DNA of 64,000 nt from CAZGKW01 sp964526295 (GTDB lineage Bacteria > Planctomycetota > Phycisphaerae > FEN-1346): the NCBI GenBank assembly GCA_964526295.1, contig CAZGKW010000023.1, positions 9,198 through 73,197 of the forward strand, in the 5' to 3' direction. Below the pieces are notes generated by a model. That model worked only from the letters and a program-made list of their open reading frames with translations. It ran no database searches and was not told where the DNA came from. A program made the position numbers and the translations under genes. Positions 18,207 through 29,959 of this stretch are shown here, in pieces (within the stretch, counting starts at the first letter, position 1; each line of letters begins with the position of its first letter).

Positions 18207-20252
18207 CTATTGTGCCGCGACCGACGGCGCTGCGGCGGCGGCCTGGCGGCTCGCGAGGGCCAGCTCGGCCGCCAGAACGACCAGCAGGGCCGCCACGAGC
18301 CAGCCCGTGAGGCCGCCGGTCGTGGCGGCCGGTGGCCCGGGTCCGTACTCACGGTCCATGCCGATCGTAAGTCCTTTGTCAGAAAGTAGTTGCGCCGGAT
18401 TCACCGCCCGCACCCGGTCCGGATCGAACACCGCTTTCAGCCGCTCGACCTGCGGCGCGAGGTCGGCGGTCTCCTCGGGCGCGAGGTTCACGGCCACGTG
18501 ACGGCGGGGGGGCCCTGAGGGGGGAGAGGGGGGGAGCACGTGCCCCGGTTGGCGGGCAAACGGGGGCACCTGGGGCGGGCCTTCGCGGCCCAGCACGACG
18601 GCCGGCTCGGTCCCCGGCAGGAGCGATTCGGCCAGCGAATGTACGAGCACCACGAACTCCGGCCGCACGCCCAGGTCGCCCCACACTCGCCCCGGACCGA
18701 CCGACAGGGCCACCGTGCGGCCGCGGCCCTGTTCCCGCGAGAAAATGGCGGCCCGGCCGTCGAGGAAGCGGACCGTCTCGCCGCCCGAATCGTGCAGCGT
18801 CATGCGGAGCCGCTGCCGGAACACCGGCCGGCTGACGTCACCGCTCGTGCCGCCCTCGAACGCCCCCAGCAGGCCGCTGCCGTGCCCGGCCGGGTCGATG
18901 GTGACCCCCTCGGTGGGCCGGTCGACACCCCCGAAGGACACGCCGAGCACCCTCGCCAGCGGTTCGGCAGGCGGCCCCGGCGCTGCGGGCACCCAAACGA
19001 GTCCCCCGCCGCCCGAGACGAACGCCGCCGGCGCCGCCGGGTCGGCCGGCGCTTCCGGGCCCACCCAGAACACCAGCCGCACGCCTTCGAGGGCCGCGGC
19101 GTCCACCTGCGAGGCGCGGACGAGCGTCGCCCGGAAACGCGACGCGGGCACCCCATCGGGAAACGCTGCCCGGACCATCGCCGCCGATGTGACCGCCTCC
19201 TCCCTCCCGGCGGCCGCGTCGACCACCAGGACCCGCCGGCCGGCCGGCGCCGCCGCGGCGACGAAGAACCGCGTGTCGTCCGCCGCCAGGGCGTCCGGCT
19301 CACCCAGGCGAAGCCAGCCCTGCCAGGGCCCGTCCCCCCGCAGCGGCATGACGAAGCGGGCCCGCCCGAGGCCCGGCCCCGTCCCGATCTGCCGGGCAAG
19401 CTCGGCTTGGACGACCGCGCACGTGACCCTCTCGCTCTCGCCGGGCGACCGACCGGCGACGTCCGCCTCCACCGACAGCCGCCGCTCGCCGTCCACCTCG
19501 ATCACCGAGACCCGCGGCAGGTCGATCCAGGCGTTCGCGACCTCCCCGCCGACCGGCACCAGCGAGACGTCGGCGTCCAGGCGGCGGAACCGGCCGGCCT
19601 CCAGGTCCCGCACGGCCCACGGCGTCGCATCCGTGGCGACCAGCAGACGCGTCCCGCGCGGCAGTTGCGGGCCTGCTGGAGCCGCATCGCGGTCCGCGCC
19701 CTTTGGAACGGGTTGCCTGCGGGGACAGGCCGCCACCGCACGTTCGAGAAGCGTGCCGAGCGGCTCGCAGGTCCAGTCGGTCGGTGGCGTCTGGCGGAGC
19801 CGCTCCCGGAGGCGGCCCACGGCGGTCCGCTCGGCCGGCCCACCGGACCGCGCCAGGACGGCCGGGTCATGGCGGTCCGCACCGGCCAGCAGGGCGAGCA
19901 GGGCCTGTCGAGCCAGGTCACGCCGGGCCGTCGGCCGGTCGCGGGCGTCCATGCTGGGCGTCGTGTCGAGACAGACGATCCAAGGCCCGCCGGGGGCCCG
20001 TTGCGGACCGGCCGCGCCGAACCGCGGCTCTGCCACCGCCAGGACCAGCAGCGCCACGGCCGCCAGGCGGAGACCCAGAAGCGCCAGCCGCCTCAGGCGG
20101 GCCCGGCCCCGCGTCGCCGCATGGGCCCCATGCGCGAACCGGGCCGTCGGCAGCACCACCCGCCGGGCCTTGCGGCGGCCCAGCAGGTGGACGATCGGCG
20201 GGATCGCCAGGGCCGCCAGCGCCATCAGGATGGCCGGGTTCGTGAAGGTCAT
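18207..20252 (-). CDS. BatA-like membrane protein with degenerate VWA domain
   Basis: The 681-residue product starts with the BatA N-terminal module (FTNPAILMALAALAIPPIVH, then LLGRRKARRVVLPTARF; a second helix near 58-80), then a VWA-like region (WIVCLDTTPSMDARD). The VWA metal site is altered: DTTPS replaces DxSxS. A long extracytoplasmic region with beta-rich and class I amidotransferase-like folds follows, then a C-terminal membrane helix (LTGWLVAALLVVLAAELALA). It follows DUF58 and MoxR on the same strand, the classic MoxR-DUF58-Bat order. Such clusters are thought to be chaperone or envelope-assembly systems. Family is clear; function is not. Confidence 0.8.
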   Translation of the reverse strand: MTFTNPAILMALAALAIPPIVHLLGRRKARRVVLPTARFAHGAHAATRGRARLRRLALLGLRLAAVALLVLAVAEPRFGAAGPQRAPGGPWIVCLDTTPSMDARDRPTARRDLARQALLALLAGADRHDPAVLARSGGPAERTAVGRLRERLRQTPPTDWTCEPLGTLLERAVAACPRRQPVPKGADRDAAPAGPQLPRGTRLLVATDATPWAVRDLEAGRFRRLDADVSLVPVGGEVANAWIDLPRVSVIEVDGERRLSVEADVAGRSPGESERVTCAVVQAELARQIGTGPGLGRARFVMPLRGDGPWQGWLRLGEPDALAADDTRFFVAAAAPAGRRVLVVDAAAGREEAVTSAAMVRAAFPDGVPASRFRATLVRASQVDAAALEGVRLVFWVGPEAPADPAAPAAFVSGGGGLVWVPAAPGPPAEPLARVLGVSFGGVDRPTEGVTIDPAGHGSGLLGAFEGGTSGDVSRPVFRQRLRMTLHDSGGETVRFLDGRAAIFSREQGRGRTVALSVGPGRVWGDLGVRPEFVVLVHSLAESLLPGTEPAVVLGREGPPQVPPFARQPGHVLPPSPPSGPPRRHVAVNLAPEETADLAPQVERLKAVFDPDRVRAVNPAQLLSDKGLTIGMDREYGPGPPAATTGGLTGWLVAALLVVLAAELALASRQAAAAAPSVAAQ

Positions 20253-20373
20253 GGCTTGACGCTGCCTTACGTGACGGGACGCGCCGCGGAATCGCGGCCG
20301 CGAAACGCGCCCCTCGCGCGTGAACCGTGTGGCCCCGCCAGGCGCGTTTCGCCGACGGGCTTGCCCCTCGCGT

Positions 20374-21273
20374 TCAGAACCGCCGCTTCCGTTCGTGCAG
20401 GAACCGGACCAGGGCCCGGTCGAACGGCGTGCTCGTCGTCATCGTCGTGAAGTCGCCGCCGATCTTGCCCACGCCATCGCGATATGCCTCCACGAAACGC
20501 TGCAAGCGGTCCGTGTACGCCCGGCGGATCTGGTCGGCATCGGTGGCCACCCGCTCGCCCGTCTCGGGGTCCTCCAGCAGGACCGGCCCGCGGACCGCCA
20601 GGTGCCGCTCCAGGGGATCGAGCACCTGGAAGACGACCACGTCGTGGCCCCGGAACGCCAGGTGCCGCAGCGCCTCCAGGACCGCCTTCGGCTCGTCCAC
20701 CAGGTCCGAGACGAGCAGCATGAGTCCCCGCCGGCGGACCCGTCGGGCGACGGCGTGCAGGGCCGGCGCGAGGCGTGTCTCACCCCGCCCTTCGGCCGTC
20801 GCCAGCGTCGAGAGGACCCGGACGAGCTGCCTTCGCCCGGCACGTGGTGCGAGCAGACGCTCGAGGCCCGACCCCACGAGGCCCAGGCCCACCGAGTCCT
20901 GCTGCCGCACGAGGAGGTAGCCGATGGCGGCCGACAGGGCCGTCGCGTACTCCAGCTTGGTCATCGCCCCGGGCCGGCCGGCATAAGCCATGCTCCGGCT
21001 CGTATCGACCAGCAGGTAGGCCGACAGGTTCGTCTCGGCCCGGTAGGTCTTGACGAACAGGCGGTCGGTGCGTGCCCAGGCCGCCCAGTCGAGGCCCTTC
21101 GGGTCGTCGCCGGGCACGTAGTTGCGGTGCTCGGAGAACTCCGGGCTGAAGCCCCGGTAGGGCGAACCGTGAAGCCCCGAGAAGAACCCCTCGACGATGA
21201 AGCGGGCCTTCAGGTCGAGCCGCCTGACCTGCCGGGCGACTTCCGGCCGCAGATACTCTTCCGGGCACACCAT
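20374..21273 (-). CDS. DUF58 domain protein (VWA-like), MoxR-associated
   Basis: The 299-residue product has the DUF58 signature: RFIVEGFFSGLHGSPYRG, SEHRNYVPGDDPKGLDWAAW, and a VWA-type site VDTSRSMAY with intact DxSxS. DUF58 proteins act with MoxR AAA+ ATPases on unknown client proteins in the cytoplasm. The ATG at 21273 lies only 8 bases from the end of a perfect hairpin with A7/T7 flanks (21282-21308) and has no Shine-Dalgarno, so expression is probably low or conditional relative to moxR. About 120 bases separate it from the BatA-like gene. Confidence 0.88.
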   Translation of the reverse strand: MVCPEEYLRPEVARQVRRLDLKARFIVEGFFSGLHGSPYRGFSPEFSEHRNYVPGDDPKGLDWAAWARTDRLFVKTYRAETNLSAYLLVDTSRSMAYAGRPGAMTKLEYATALSAAIGYLLVRQQDSVGLGLVGSGLERLLAPRAGRRQLVRVLSTLATAEGRGETRLAPALHAVARRVRRRGLMLLVSDLVDEPKAVLEALRHLAFRGHDVVVFQVLDPLERHLAVRGPVLLEDPETGERVATDADQIRRAYTDRLQRFVEAYRDGVGKIGGDFTTMTTSTPFDRALVRFLHERKRRF

Positions 21274-21281
21274 GGCGCACC

Positions 21282-21308
21282 AAAAAAAGACACTTAGTGT
21301 CTTTTTTT
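21282..21308. terminator. Bidirectional hairpin terminator between moxR and DUF58
   Basis: A7 + GACAC, loop TTA, GTGTC + T7 forms a perfect 12-bp stem with A and T flanks on both strands, so it can terminate in either direction. It starts 5 bases after the moxR stop and ends 8 bases before the DUF58 start, in the middle of what should be one operon. Confidence 0.8.
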
Positions 21309-21313
21309 CGCTC

Positions 21314-22360
<1,047 letters not shown>

Positions 22361-22504
22361 GGCGTGTCCCAGGAAATGGCGTAACCCCTTACCATGTCGG
22401 CGTTTAACGACCGGCCGGACGGTTCCGTTTTGTCTTGGAGCGGACACCGCCAACCGGCCGATAACCTTGACAAACGCGCGCGGAGACCTTCCGGAGGGGG
22501 CCCG

Positions 22505-24829
22505 ATGGTTCTGTTGTCGGCGGCGGCGGCGGCGAGACGGCTCGCGTGCCGCACGCTCCTTTTATCGGCCACCCTTGCGGCCTGGATTATCGCTTTTCCG
22601 TCCTGCGGGGCGGCCGAGGGCGACGTCCGGCCCGAGCAGGTCCGCGGGGCGATCCTCCGGAGCGTCGCCCAGATCAAGGGCCTCCAGCGGGCCGACGGGA
22701 CCTGGCCGGACTACGCCCAGGAGGGGGGCGTGACGGCCCTTTCGTGCTACGCCCTGGCCCAGGCGGGTGTCGCCTTGGGCGATGAGTCCCTGGAGCGGGG
22801 CCTCGCGGCCCTGGAGCGGGTCCCGAATCGGCACACCTACGTTGTCGCCCTGAAGGTCCTGGCCTGGACCTCCGTCGACCCGCAGGCCCACGCGGAGCGG
22901 GTCCAGACGGCCGCCGACTGGCTGGTCGGGATGCAGAAGGAGACCGGCGGGTGGGGTTATGGCGAGCCGCCCGAGGACCTGCCGCTGACCGGGACGGGCC
23001 GCCGGAAGGTCCTGGCCGAGGCCCACCTGGCCCGGGTCTACGAGCGGACCGACGCCTCGAACACCCAGTTCGCCATCCTGGCCCTGTCGGAGGCCGAGCG
23101 GGCCGGGGCCCGCGTGCCCATCGAGGTCTGGCGGCGGGCCGAGAAGCACCTCCGCCTGACGCAGACCCGCGACGGCGGGTGGAGCTACGTCGCCCAGACG
23201 AGCGACCCCGGGTCGGCCTACGGCAGCATGACGGCCGCCATGCTCGCCGGGCTGTACCTGTGTCACGACCGGCTCGCGCCCAGGGAGACGGCCGAGACGT
23301 CTGCCGAGAGGCAGCGGCTGGCCGACCGGGCGGTCGACTGGCTCGCCGCCCATTACACGCTGGACGGGAACCCGAACCGTGGCACGGCGTGGTACTATGT
23401 GTGGCTGTATTCGCTGGAGCGGGCCGGCGTGGCCACCGGACGGCGGACCTTCGGCGAGCACGACTGGTTCCGCGAGGGCATCGAGAAGCTCGTCAAAGGC
23501 CAGCGAAGCCACGGGGCTTGGACGGACCGCCCGTACCAGAACGCGTTGGCCCTGCTGTTCCTGGCGAAAGGGTCCCGGCCGCTCCTGATGCAGCGGCTGG
23601 TCTGGCCGGGCGATTGGCGGCAGGACCCGCGGGACCTCGACCACCTGGTCCGCTTCCTCGGGACGAGGCTGGCCGACCAGCCCGTGGTGTGGCAGACGCT
23701 GGCGTGCGAGGCGCCGCTGGAGGACTACCTGGCCGCGCCGATCCTGCACGTGACGGGCCGGGGGCCGGTCCGGATGCTGGCGGCGTCGGTGGACCGCCTC
23801 CGCCGGTACGTTGAGCAGGGGGGCATCATCCTGTTGGACGCCGAGGGGGGCGACGCGGCGTTCGCCGAGACCGCCCGCCGGCTCGCCGCCGACCTCTTCC
23901 CGGAGGGCCGGTTCGGGCCCCTGCCGCCCAACCATCCGATCTATACGGCCCGCCACCGCGTGCCGGCGGCGGACCTGGAGGCGCTGGATCTCGGGTGCCG
24001 GGCGTCGGTGGTCCTCGCCCCGAAGGGGCTGGCGGATGCGTGGGCGGCGGCCGACCCGGCGCATGGCAGCGACGCCCTGCGTTTGGGGGAGAACCTGGCG
24101 GCCTACGCCGTGGGCGGGGCGGACGCTTCGCACCTGCCGGACCGCCTCCACGAGGTGACGCTCCTGGAGATGCCCGAGAGCGACGAGGCCCCCCGCGGGG
24201 CCCTCCAGATCGGCCAGGTCTACCACCAGGGCGACTGGCGGCCCCGGCCGTTCGCCCTGCCGACGCTCCTGGAGGACCTCTCGGAGCGGTTCGGTCTGAC
24301 GGTGGTGGGGAGGCCCGACCCGGTCCGCCTGGCGGGCGATGACGACGCCAGGCTCCTGGAGAACGTCCGGGCCTACCCGATCCTCTACCTGGTGGGGCAC
24401 TACGGGTTCGAGCCGGACGCCCGGGAGCGGGCCGCCCTGAAGGCCTACCTGGAGCGGGGCGGGTACCTGTGGGCCGAGGCCTGCTGCGGCCGGAAGGCCT
24501 TCGACACGGCGTTGCGAAGGCTCGTGGCGGAGATGTTCCCCGAGGGGCGGCTCGAGCGGTTGCCCGTCGACCATCCGATCTTCCACAGCGAGATCGGCCA
24601 CCGTATCGAGCGGGTCGCCTACTCGCCGACCGTCCGGGCGACCGAGCCCGACCTGGGGCGGCCGGTCCTCTACGGCCTGGAGGTGAAGGGGCACCTGGCG
24701 ATCGTCTACAGCCCGTACGGCATCGGGGTGGGGCTGGACGGCATCCGGACGTGGGGCGCCCGGGCCCTGGAGCCGGACGACGCCCGGCGGCTGGCGACGA
24801 ACATCGTCCTCTACGGCCTGACGCACTGA
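22505..24829 (+). CDS. Secreted toroid-DUF4159 protein, paralogue D
   Basis: The 774-residue product has a signal peptide (LLLSATLAAWIIAFPSCGAA), an N-terminal toroid (GTWPDYAQEGGVTALSCYAL, GGWGYGEPP, GGWSYVAQT, AYGSMTAAMLAGLYL, YSLERAGVATGRRTFGEHDW) and two DUF4159 domains (YVEQGGIILLDAEGGDAAF and YLERGGYLWAEACCGRKAF). It is a divergent relative of paralogues A-C and lacks their PGSGCPC segment. FPSC is not a canonical lipobox, so I call signal peptidase I processing. GGAGGGGG precedes ATG 22505. Its head-to-head position with moxR ties the DUF4159 proteins to the MoxR system. Confidence 0.85.
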   Translation: MVLLSAAAAARRLACRTLLLSATLAAWIIAFPSCGAAEGDVRPEQVRGAILRSVAQIKGLQRADGTWPDYAQEGGVTALSCYALAQAGVALGDESLERGLAALERVPNRHTYVVALKVLAWTSVDPQAHAERVQTAADWLVGMQKETGGWGYGEPPEDLPLTGTGRRKVLAEAHLARVYERTDASNTQFAILALSEAERAGARVPIEVWRRAEKHLRLTQTRDGGWSYVAQTSDPGSAYGSMTAAMLAGLYLCHDRLAPRETAETSAERQRLADRAVDWLAAHYTLDGNPNRGTAWYYVWLYSLERAGVATGRRTFGEHDWFREGIEKLVKGQRSHGAWTDRPYQNALALLFLAKGSRPLLMQRLVWPGDWRQDPRDLDHLVRFLGTRLADQPVVWQTLACEAPLEDYLAAPILHVTGRGPVRMLAASVDRLRRYVEQGGIILLDAEGGDAAFAETARRLAADLFPEGRFGPLPPNHPIYTARHRVPAADLEALDLGCRASVVLAPKGLADAWAAADPAHGSDALRLGENLAAYAVGGADASHLPDRLHEVTLLEMPESDEAPRGALQIGQVYHQGDWRPRPFALPTLLEDLSERFGLTVVGRPDPVRLAGDDDARLLENVRAYPILYLVGHYGFEPDARERAALKAYLERGGYLWAEACCGRKAFDTALRRLVAEMFPEGRLERLPVDHPIFHSEIGHRIERVAYSPTVRATEPDLGRPVLYGLEVKGHLAIVYSPYGIGVGLDGIRTWGARALEPDDARRLATNIVLYGLTH

Positions 24830-24848
24830 GCCCGGTGCGGCCGTCGGC

Positions 24849-26096
24849 TTACCGGGCCGCGTCCAGGGCCTTGAGGAGCCGCTCGAGGTCGCCTTCGGTG
24901 TGTTCGGCGGTCAGGCTGACGCGCAGACGGCTCGTGCCGGGCGGGACGGTGGGCGGCCGGATGGCCGGGCAGAAGATGTCCCGGTCGAGAAGCTTCGCCG
25001 CCACCTCGAGCGCCCGCTCCGGTTCGCCGACGAGGATCGGGATGATGGGGGTCTCGCTGAGGCCCGTGTCGAAACCCTCCTCGGCCAGGCGGCCGCGGAG
25101 AGTGTCGGCGAGGCCGAGGAGCCGCTCGCGCCGCTCGGGTTCGGCCCGGACGACGGCCAGGGCGGCCCGACCCGCCTCGCAGGCCGCCGCCGGCAGGGCC
25201 GTCGTATAGATGAACGGCCGGGCCCGGTTGACCAAGAGGTCGCAGACCTCCCGCGACGCCGCGACGAACCCGCCGATCCCGCCCAGGGCCTTCGAGAGCG
25301 TGCCCACCGAGGCGGTCACCCGCTCCCGGAGGCCGAGGGCCTCGACCAGCCCCGCCCCGGTCGGGCCCAGGACGCCGGTGGCGTGGGCCTCGTCGGTGAC
25401 GAGCATGGCGCTGCGCGAGTCGGCCAGGTCGGCAAGCGCCGCCAGCGGCGCGCAAGCCCCATCCATCGAGAAGACGGTGTCGCTGACGATGAGCCGCCGG
25501 CCGGCCCTGGCCTCCCTCTCCCGTGGCGGGAGAGGGCCGGGGTGAGGGGGCGCCCGGCCGGTGGCTTTCGCCATGGCGCGGGCCGCATCGTCGGCGTCGG
25601 CGTGGCGGTAGCGGACGAGCTTCGCACCGGCGAGTCTCACCGCATCGTAGAGGCTGGCGTGGTCCTCGCGGTCCATCAGGACGAGGGCCTGCCCCGGGCC
25701 CGTCGAACGGGCGTCGCGGGCCGCGAGTGCCGTGACGACGCCCAGGTTCGCCTGGTAGCCGGTGGGGAAGACGAGGGCGGCCTCGGTGCCCTTGAAGGCG
25801 GCCAGGTCGGCCTCCAGGGCGGCGTGGGCCTCGGTGTGGCCGGCGACGAGACGGCTCGCCCCCGCCCCCCAGCCCCACCTGTCGAGGGCCCGCCGGGCGG
25901 CGTCCTTGACGCGGGGGTCGCCGGCGAGGCCGAGGTAGTTGTTGGAAGCGAACTGGAGGACGTCGCGGCCGCCGATGCGGACCCGCGGCCCGGCCGCCGA
26001 CCCGAGTGCCACGAGCGCCCGATGGAGCCCCCGGCCCTTCAGGTCGCGGAGCGTCTCGGCGACGAAGTCAGCCGGTTCTCGGCCTTTGGCACTCAA
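24849..26096 (-). CDS. bioF: 8-amino-7-oxononanoate synthase-like PLP enzyme
   Basis: The product condenses pimeloyl-CoA/ACP with alanine in biotin synthesis, or is a related alpha-oxoamine synthase. The 415 residues include FASNNYLGLAGDPRVKDAA, GWGAGASRLVAGH, SDTVFSMDGACAPL, the Asp/His pair in VTDEAHATGVLG and the PLP lysine in GTLSKALGG. A 20-residue insert (GRAPPHPGPLPPREREARAG) around residues 180-199 is a translated intergenic repeat (25511-25553). The start appears to be TTG 26096, with no clear ribosome site and a repeat-like GAATTCTGAATG upstream, so the N terminus is uncertain. No other bio genes are nearby. Confidence 0.82.
   Translation of the reverse strand: MSAKGREPADFVAETLRDLKGRGLHRALVALGSAAGPRVRIGGRDVLQFASNNYLGLAGDPRVKDAARRALDRWGWGAGASRLVAGHTEAHAALEADLAAFKGTEAALVFPTGYQANLGVVTALAARDARSTGPGQALVLMDREDHASLYDAVRLAGAKLVRYRHADADDAARAMAKATGRAPPHPGPLPPREREARAGRRLIVSDTVFSMDGACAPLAALADLADSRSAMLVTDEAHATGVLGPTGAGLVEALGLRERVTASVGTLSKALGGIGGFVAASREVCDLLVNRARPFIYTTALPAAACEAGRAALAVVRAEPERRERLLGLADTLRGRLAEEGFDTGLSETPIIPILVGEPERALEVAAKLLDRDIFCPAIRPPTVPPGTSRLRVSLTAEHTEGDLERLLKALDAAR
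25511..25553. repeat. Dispersed GC-rich hairpin repeat inserted in the bioF reading frame
   Basis: CCTCTCCCGTGGCGGGAGAGG followed by CCGGGGTGAGGGG is the same repeat found between genes at 34705-34750 (CTCACCCCTCGCCCTCTCCC, then GTCGAGGGAGAGGG). Here it lies inside bioF in frame and is read as PPHPGPLPPREREARAG. Confidence 0.7.
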
Positions 26097-26113
26097 GATT
26101 CAGCATTCAGAAT

Positions 26114-26758
26114 TCAAGGTTCGAGGTTCGCCTTTCCTCCGGCCGCCCAGAGGAAACCGCGGGTGGTGATCGTGCGGACCTCGGGCACGTCGAAGTCCTT
26201 CGCCACGTGGCCGATCGAGGAGTAGAAGACCCGCCCCTTGCCCCAGGCCCGCTTCCACACGGCGGGGACGGTGGCGCCGGAGTCGGCGAACGTCGTCTCG
26301 GCCAGGACGTGGTTCGTCGGATCGACGTGCAGGTAATACTGCTCGCTCTCGACGTCGAAATGGTCCAGGCCCGCGGTCACGGGGTCGGCGTGGTCGATGA
26401 TGTGGACGCGGTAGGTGTGGATGCCCGCCGGGTGCGAAACGAACTGGCCGCCGACCAGGTACTGGAAGCCGCAGGATTCGCGGAAGGCGTCGCCCATGCC
26501 GCCGTGGGTGCCGGCGACGCCGACGCCCGAGGCGACCGCCTCCGAGAGGCCCTGCCACTCGTCCTTGGCGAGCTTGCCCATCGTCCAGTTCATGACCACG
26601 AGGTCGAGGGCCTTGAGGCGTTCGGCGTCGGCGAGCGCATCGAGCGAGTCGGCCATCTCGACCTCGACGCCGGCGGCCTTGAGTTCGCTCTCGTAGATTG
26701 CGGCCACCTGGGCCGGCTCGTGGCCTTCCCATCCGCCGTAGACGACCAGTGCTTTCAT
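26114..26758 (-). CDS. ThuA-like (class I amidotransferase fold) protein
   Basis: The 214-residue product matches ThuA-type proteins: KALVVYGGWEGHEPAQVAAI, VVMNWTMGKL, GVGVAGTHGGMGDAFRES, GGQFVSHPAGIHTYRVHI, VESEQYYLHVDP and AWGKGRVFYSSIGH. ThuA is linked to trehalose and other sugar utilisation, and planctomycetes carry many copies beside Gfo/Idh and sugar genes. AAAGG lies 6 bases before ATG 26758. It lies between bioF and an SDR gene on the same strand; a Gfo/Idh gene lies 2 kb away, which fits carbohydrate metabolism. Confidence 0.83.
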   Translation of the reverse strand: MKALVVYGGWEGHEPAQVAAIYESELKAAGVEVEMADSLDALADAERLKALDLVVMNWTMGKLAKDEWQGLSEAVASGVGVAGTHGGMGDAFRESCGFQYLVGGQFVSHPAGIHTYRVHIIDHADPVTAGLDHFDVESEQYYLHVDPTNHVLAETTFADSGATVPAVWKRAWGKGRVFYSSIGHVAKDFDVPEVRTITTRGFLWAAGGKANLEP

Positions 26759-26922
26759 CGTGTGCCTTTCATGGCTGGGTCAACGTTCGTCCTGTGCGAG
26801 CGTCTCCCGGGCGGGGCCAGCTCGTTCCCGGCCCGGCGCCCCCGCCCGCTTCCGCGTGCGGCTCGAGATATCACACCCGCGCCGGGCCCGACCCGCAAGG
26901 CGCAATCCGAAATCCACAATCG

Positions 26923-27672
26923 TTACACGCCGCCGGCGACGTAGATCGTCTCGCCGGTGATGAATCCGTCGGTCTCGCCGGCGAGCCAGACGGCGCAGCG
27001 GGCGATGTCGTCGGTCGATCCGAGCTTCGGCAGGGGGACCTTCGCCGCCCAGCCGGCCTTCCGCTCCGGCTCGGTGAACTTCTCGTGGAACGGCGTCTCG
27101 GTGACGCCGGGGGCGATGGCGTTGACGCGGACGCCCGCCTCGGCCACCTCCTTCGAGAGGCCGCGGACGAAGCTGACCAAGGCCCCCTTGGCCGAGGCGT
27201 AGGGCACGGAGTTCCCCCCGCCGCCCGACCGGGCCGCCACGCTGGCGTTGACGATGATGTTGCCCCGCCCGGCCCCGAGCATGTGCCGAAGCGCCGCCCG
27301 CACCGAGTAGAACACGCTGTCGACGTTGACGGCGAAGACCTCGCGCCACAGCTCGTCCGGCACCTCGGCGATGGGCGACCGCCGGACGAGGGCCCCGGCG
27401 TTGGCGAACAGGACGTCGATACGCCCGAAAGCGTGGATGAACTCGGCCATCATCCGGTCGGCTTCGTCGGACCGGCGGAGGTCGGCCTGGAGGAGGACGG
27501 CCTTGCGGCCGAGCCCTTCGATCCGATCGGCGACCTCGCGGGCCTCCTCCTCGCTCTGGTGGTAGTGGACGCCGACGTCGGCCCCGGCCTCGGCCAGGGC
27601 GACGGCGCTGGCGGCCCCGATGCCGGTCGAGGCCCCCGTCACGAGGACGTACTGGGCGGTCAGGTCGGTCAC
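26923..27672 (-). CDS. Short-chain dehydrogenase/reductase (FabG-like)
   Basis: The 249-residue classical SDR has TGASTGIG (12-19), NAG (91-93), catalytic Ser144 in NASVAA, Tyr158 and Lys162 (YASAK), and the C-terminal TGETIYVAGGV. It oxidises or reduces a hydroxyl/keto substrate with NAD(P)H; the substrate is unknown. GTG 27672 has GAGGAGG 6 bases upstream; a longer reading frame reaching 28344 is not credible. It ends 164 bases before the ThuA gene and may be transcribed with it. Confidence 0.87.
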   Translation of the reverse strand: MTDLTAQYVLVTGASTGIGAASAVALAEAGADVGVHYHQSEEEAREVADRIEGLGRKAVLLQADLRRSDEADRMMAEFIHAFGRIDVLFANAGALVRRSPIAEVPDELWREVFAVNVDSVFYSVRAALRHMLGAGRGNIIVNASVAARSGGGGNSVPYASAKGALVSFVRGLSKEVAEAGVRVNAIAPGVTETPFHEKFTEPERKAGWAAKVPLPKLGSTDDIARCAVWLAGETDGFITGETIYVAGGV

Positions 27673-27916
27673 GGCAAACCTCCTCGCGGCTCCGGCGGGC
27701 TTGCGGACGACGATTATCGCCGCCGAGTCGGGCCGGTTCAAGCAGAAGCCCGACGGTCCGCCGCTCCATGGTGTCCGTGCGGCGATCCGTCCGAGTCGCC
27801 TTTGCCCTTGACAGGCCCGCGGTCGGCCGTGAGAACGGTGGCACAGCGCGCGGGGGGCGGCCGCTTCAGCCGGCCGCGCCGCCGCCTGGTCCGCCGAGGC
27901 CATGGAGGGAATCGAC

Positions 27917-28480
27917 ATGAAACGCACGATCGTCCTGGCCGCCCTGGCGGGCCTGCTCGGCCCCGCAAGCACCGCCGCCGACGTCCCCGACGCCCTCGTG
28001 ACGAAGGCCGCCCCGGAGACGGCCCGGACGGGGCCCGTCCGCCGCGCCGCCGTCACCCTCACGAGCAACGACCGGACGCTCGTGCTGGCGGTCGAGGACG
28101 CCCTGGCCATCCACCTGACGAAGGCGGGCATCGAAGCGCCCGGCCGGGAGGAGATCGAGCGGATCGCTCGCCAGAACAAGGCCCGCGACGACGTGCTCGA
28201 CCGGGCCGTCGCCGCCCGGTGCGACGTCCTCATCACGGGGACGGTCCTGATCAGCGCGAGCCGCTCGGACGAGGTGGTCGTCAAGCTGGCGTCGCTCCAG
28301 GTGCTGGACCTGCCGACGGGCCGGCCGCTGATGAGGTGGCTCATGGAGAGCTCGTCCGGGGGACGGTTCCGCGACGTGGCCGAGATGTTCGTCGCGGAGA
28401 TGACGCGGCAACTGCCGACGCCGAAACCGAGGCTGTCGGGCGGTGAGTTGGCGCCCGGCCGGAAGTCGGGCCGGGAGTGA
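27917..28480 (+). CDS. Small secreted protein, CsgG/LpoB-like fold suspected
   Basis: The 187-residue product has a signal peptide (KRTIVLAALAGLLGPASTAA). The mature part (AVTLTSNDRTLVLAVEDALA, then IHLTKAGIEAPGREEIERIA, then CDVLITGTVLIS and VVKLASLQVLDLPTGRPL) has the strand-helix order of CsgG/LpoB/FlgO-type lipoprotein domains: an ALAxxLxxxGIxVxxR step and a VLxGTV strand. The similarity is judged by eye and is weak. ATG 27917 is preferred over 27902 because GGAGGG lies 7 bases upstream. Monocistronic; function unknown. Confidence 0.55.
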   Translation: MKRTIVLAALAGLLGPASTAADVPDALVTKAAPETARTGPVRRAAVTLTSNDRTLVLAVEDALAIHLTKAGIEAPGREEIERIARQNKARDDVLDRAVAARCDVLITGTVLISASRSDEVVVKLASLQVLDLPTGRPLMRWLMESSSGGRFRDVAEMFVAEMTRQLPTPKPRLSGGELAPGRKSGRE

Positions 28481-28587
28481 CCGAGTCCAGGTAGGTTTTC
28501 TGGATATTCGGCGCGACGGGTCTCCGTACCCGCCGCGACTTCGAGCGGAATAACGGCCCATCACCAGCGGCCAGCGCACACGAGCGG

Positions 28588-29928
<1,341 letters not shown>

Positions 29929-29959
29929 TCATCGCTCCTTTTCCAGCCGCGGTCCTAGG

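Noticed and set aside
27807..27835. TTGACA as promoter of the small secreted protein gene at 27917
   Set aside because: A good -35 but no acceptable -10 at 16-18 bases, so not listed.
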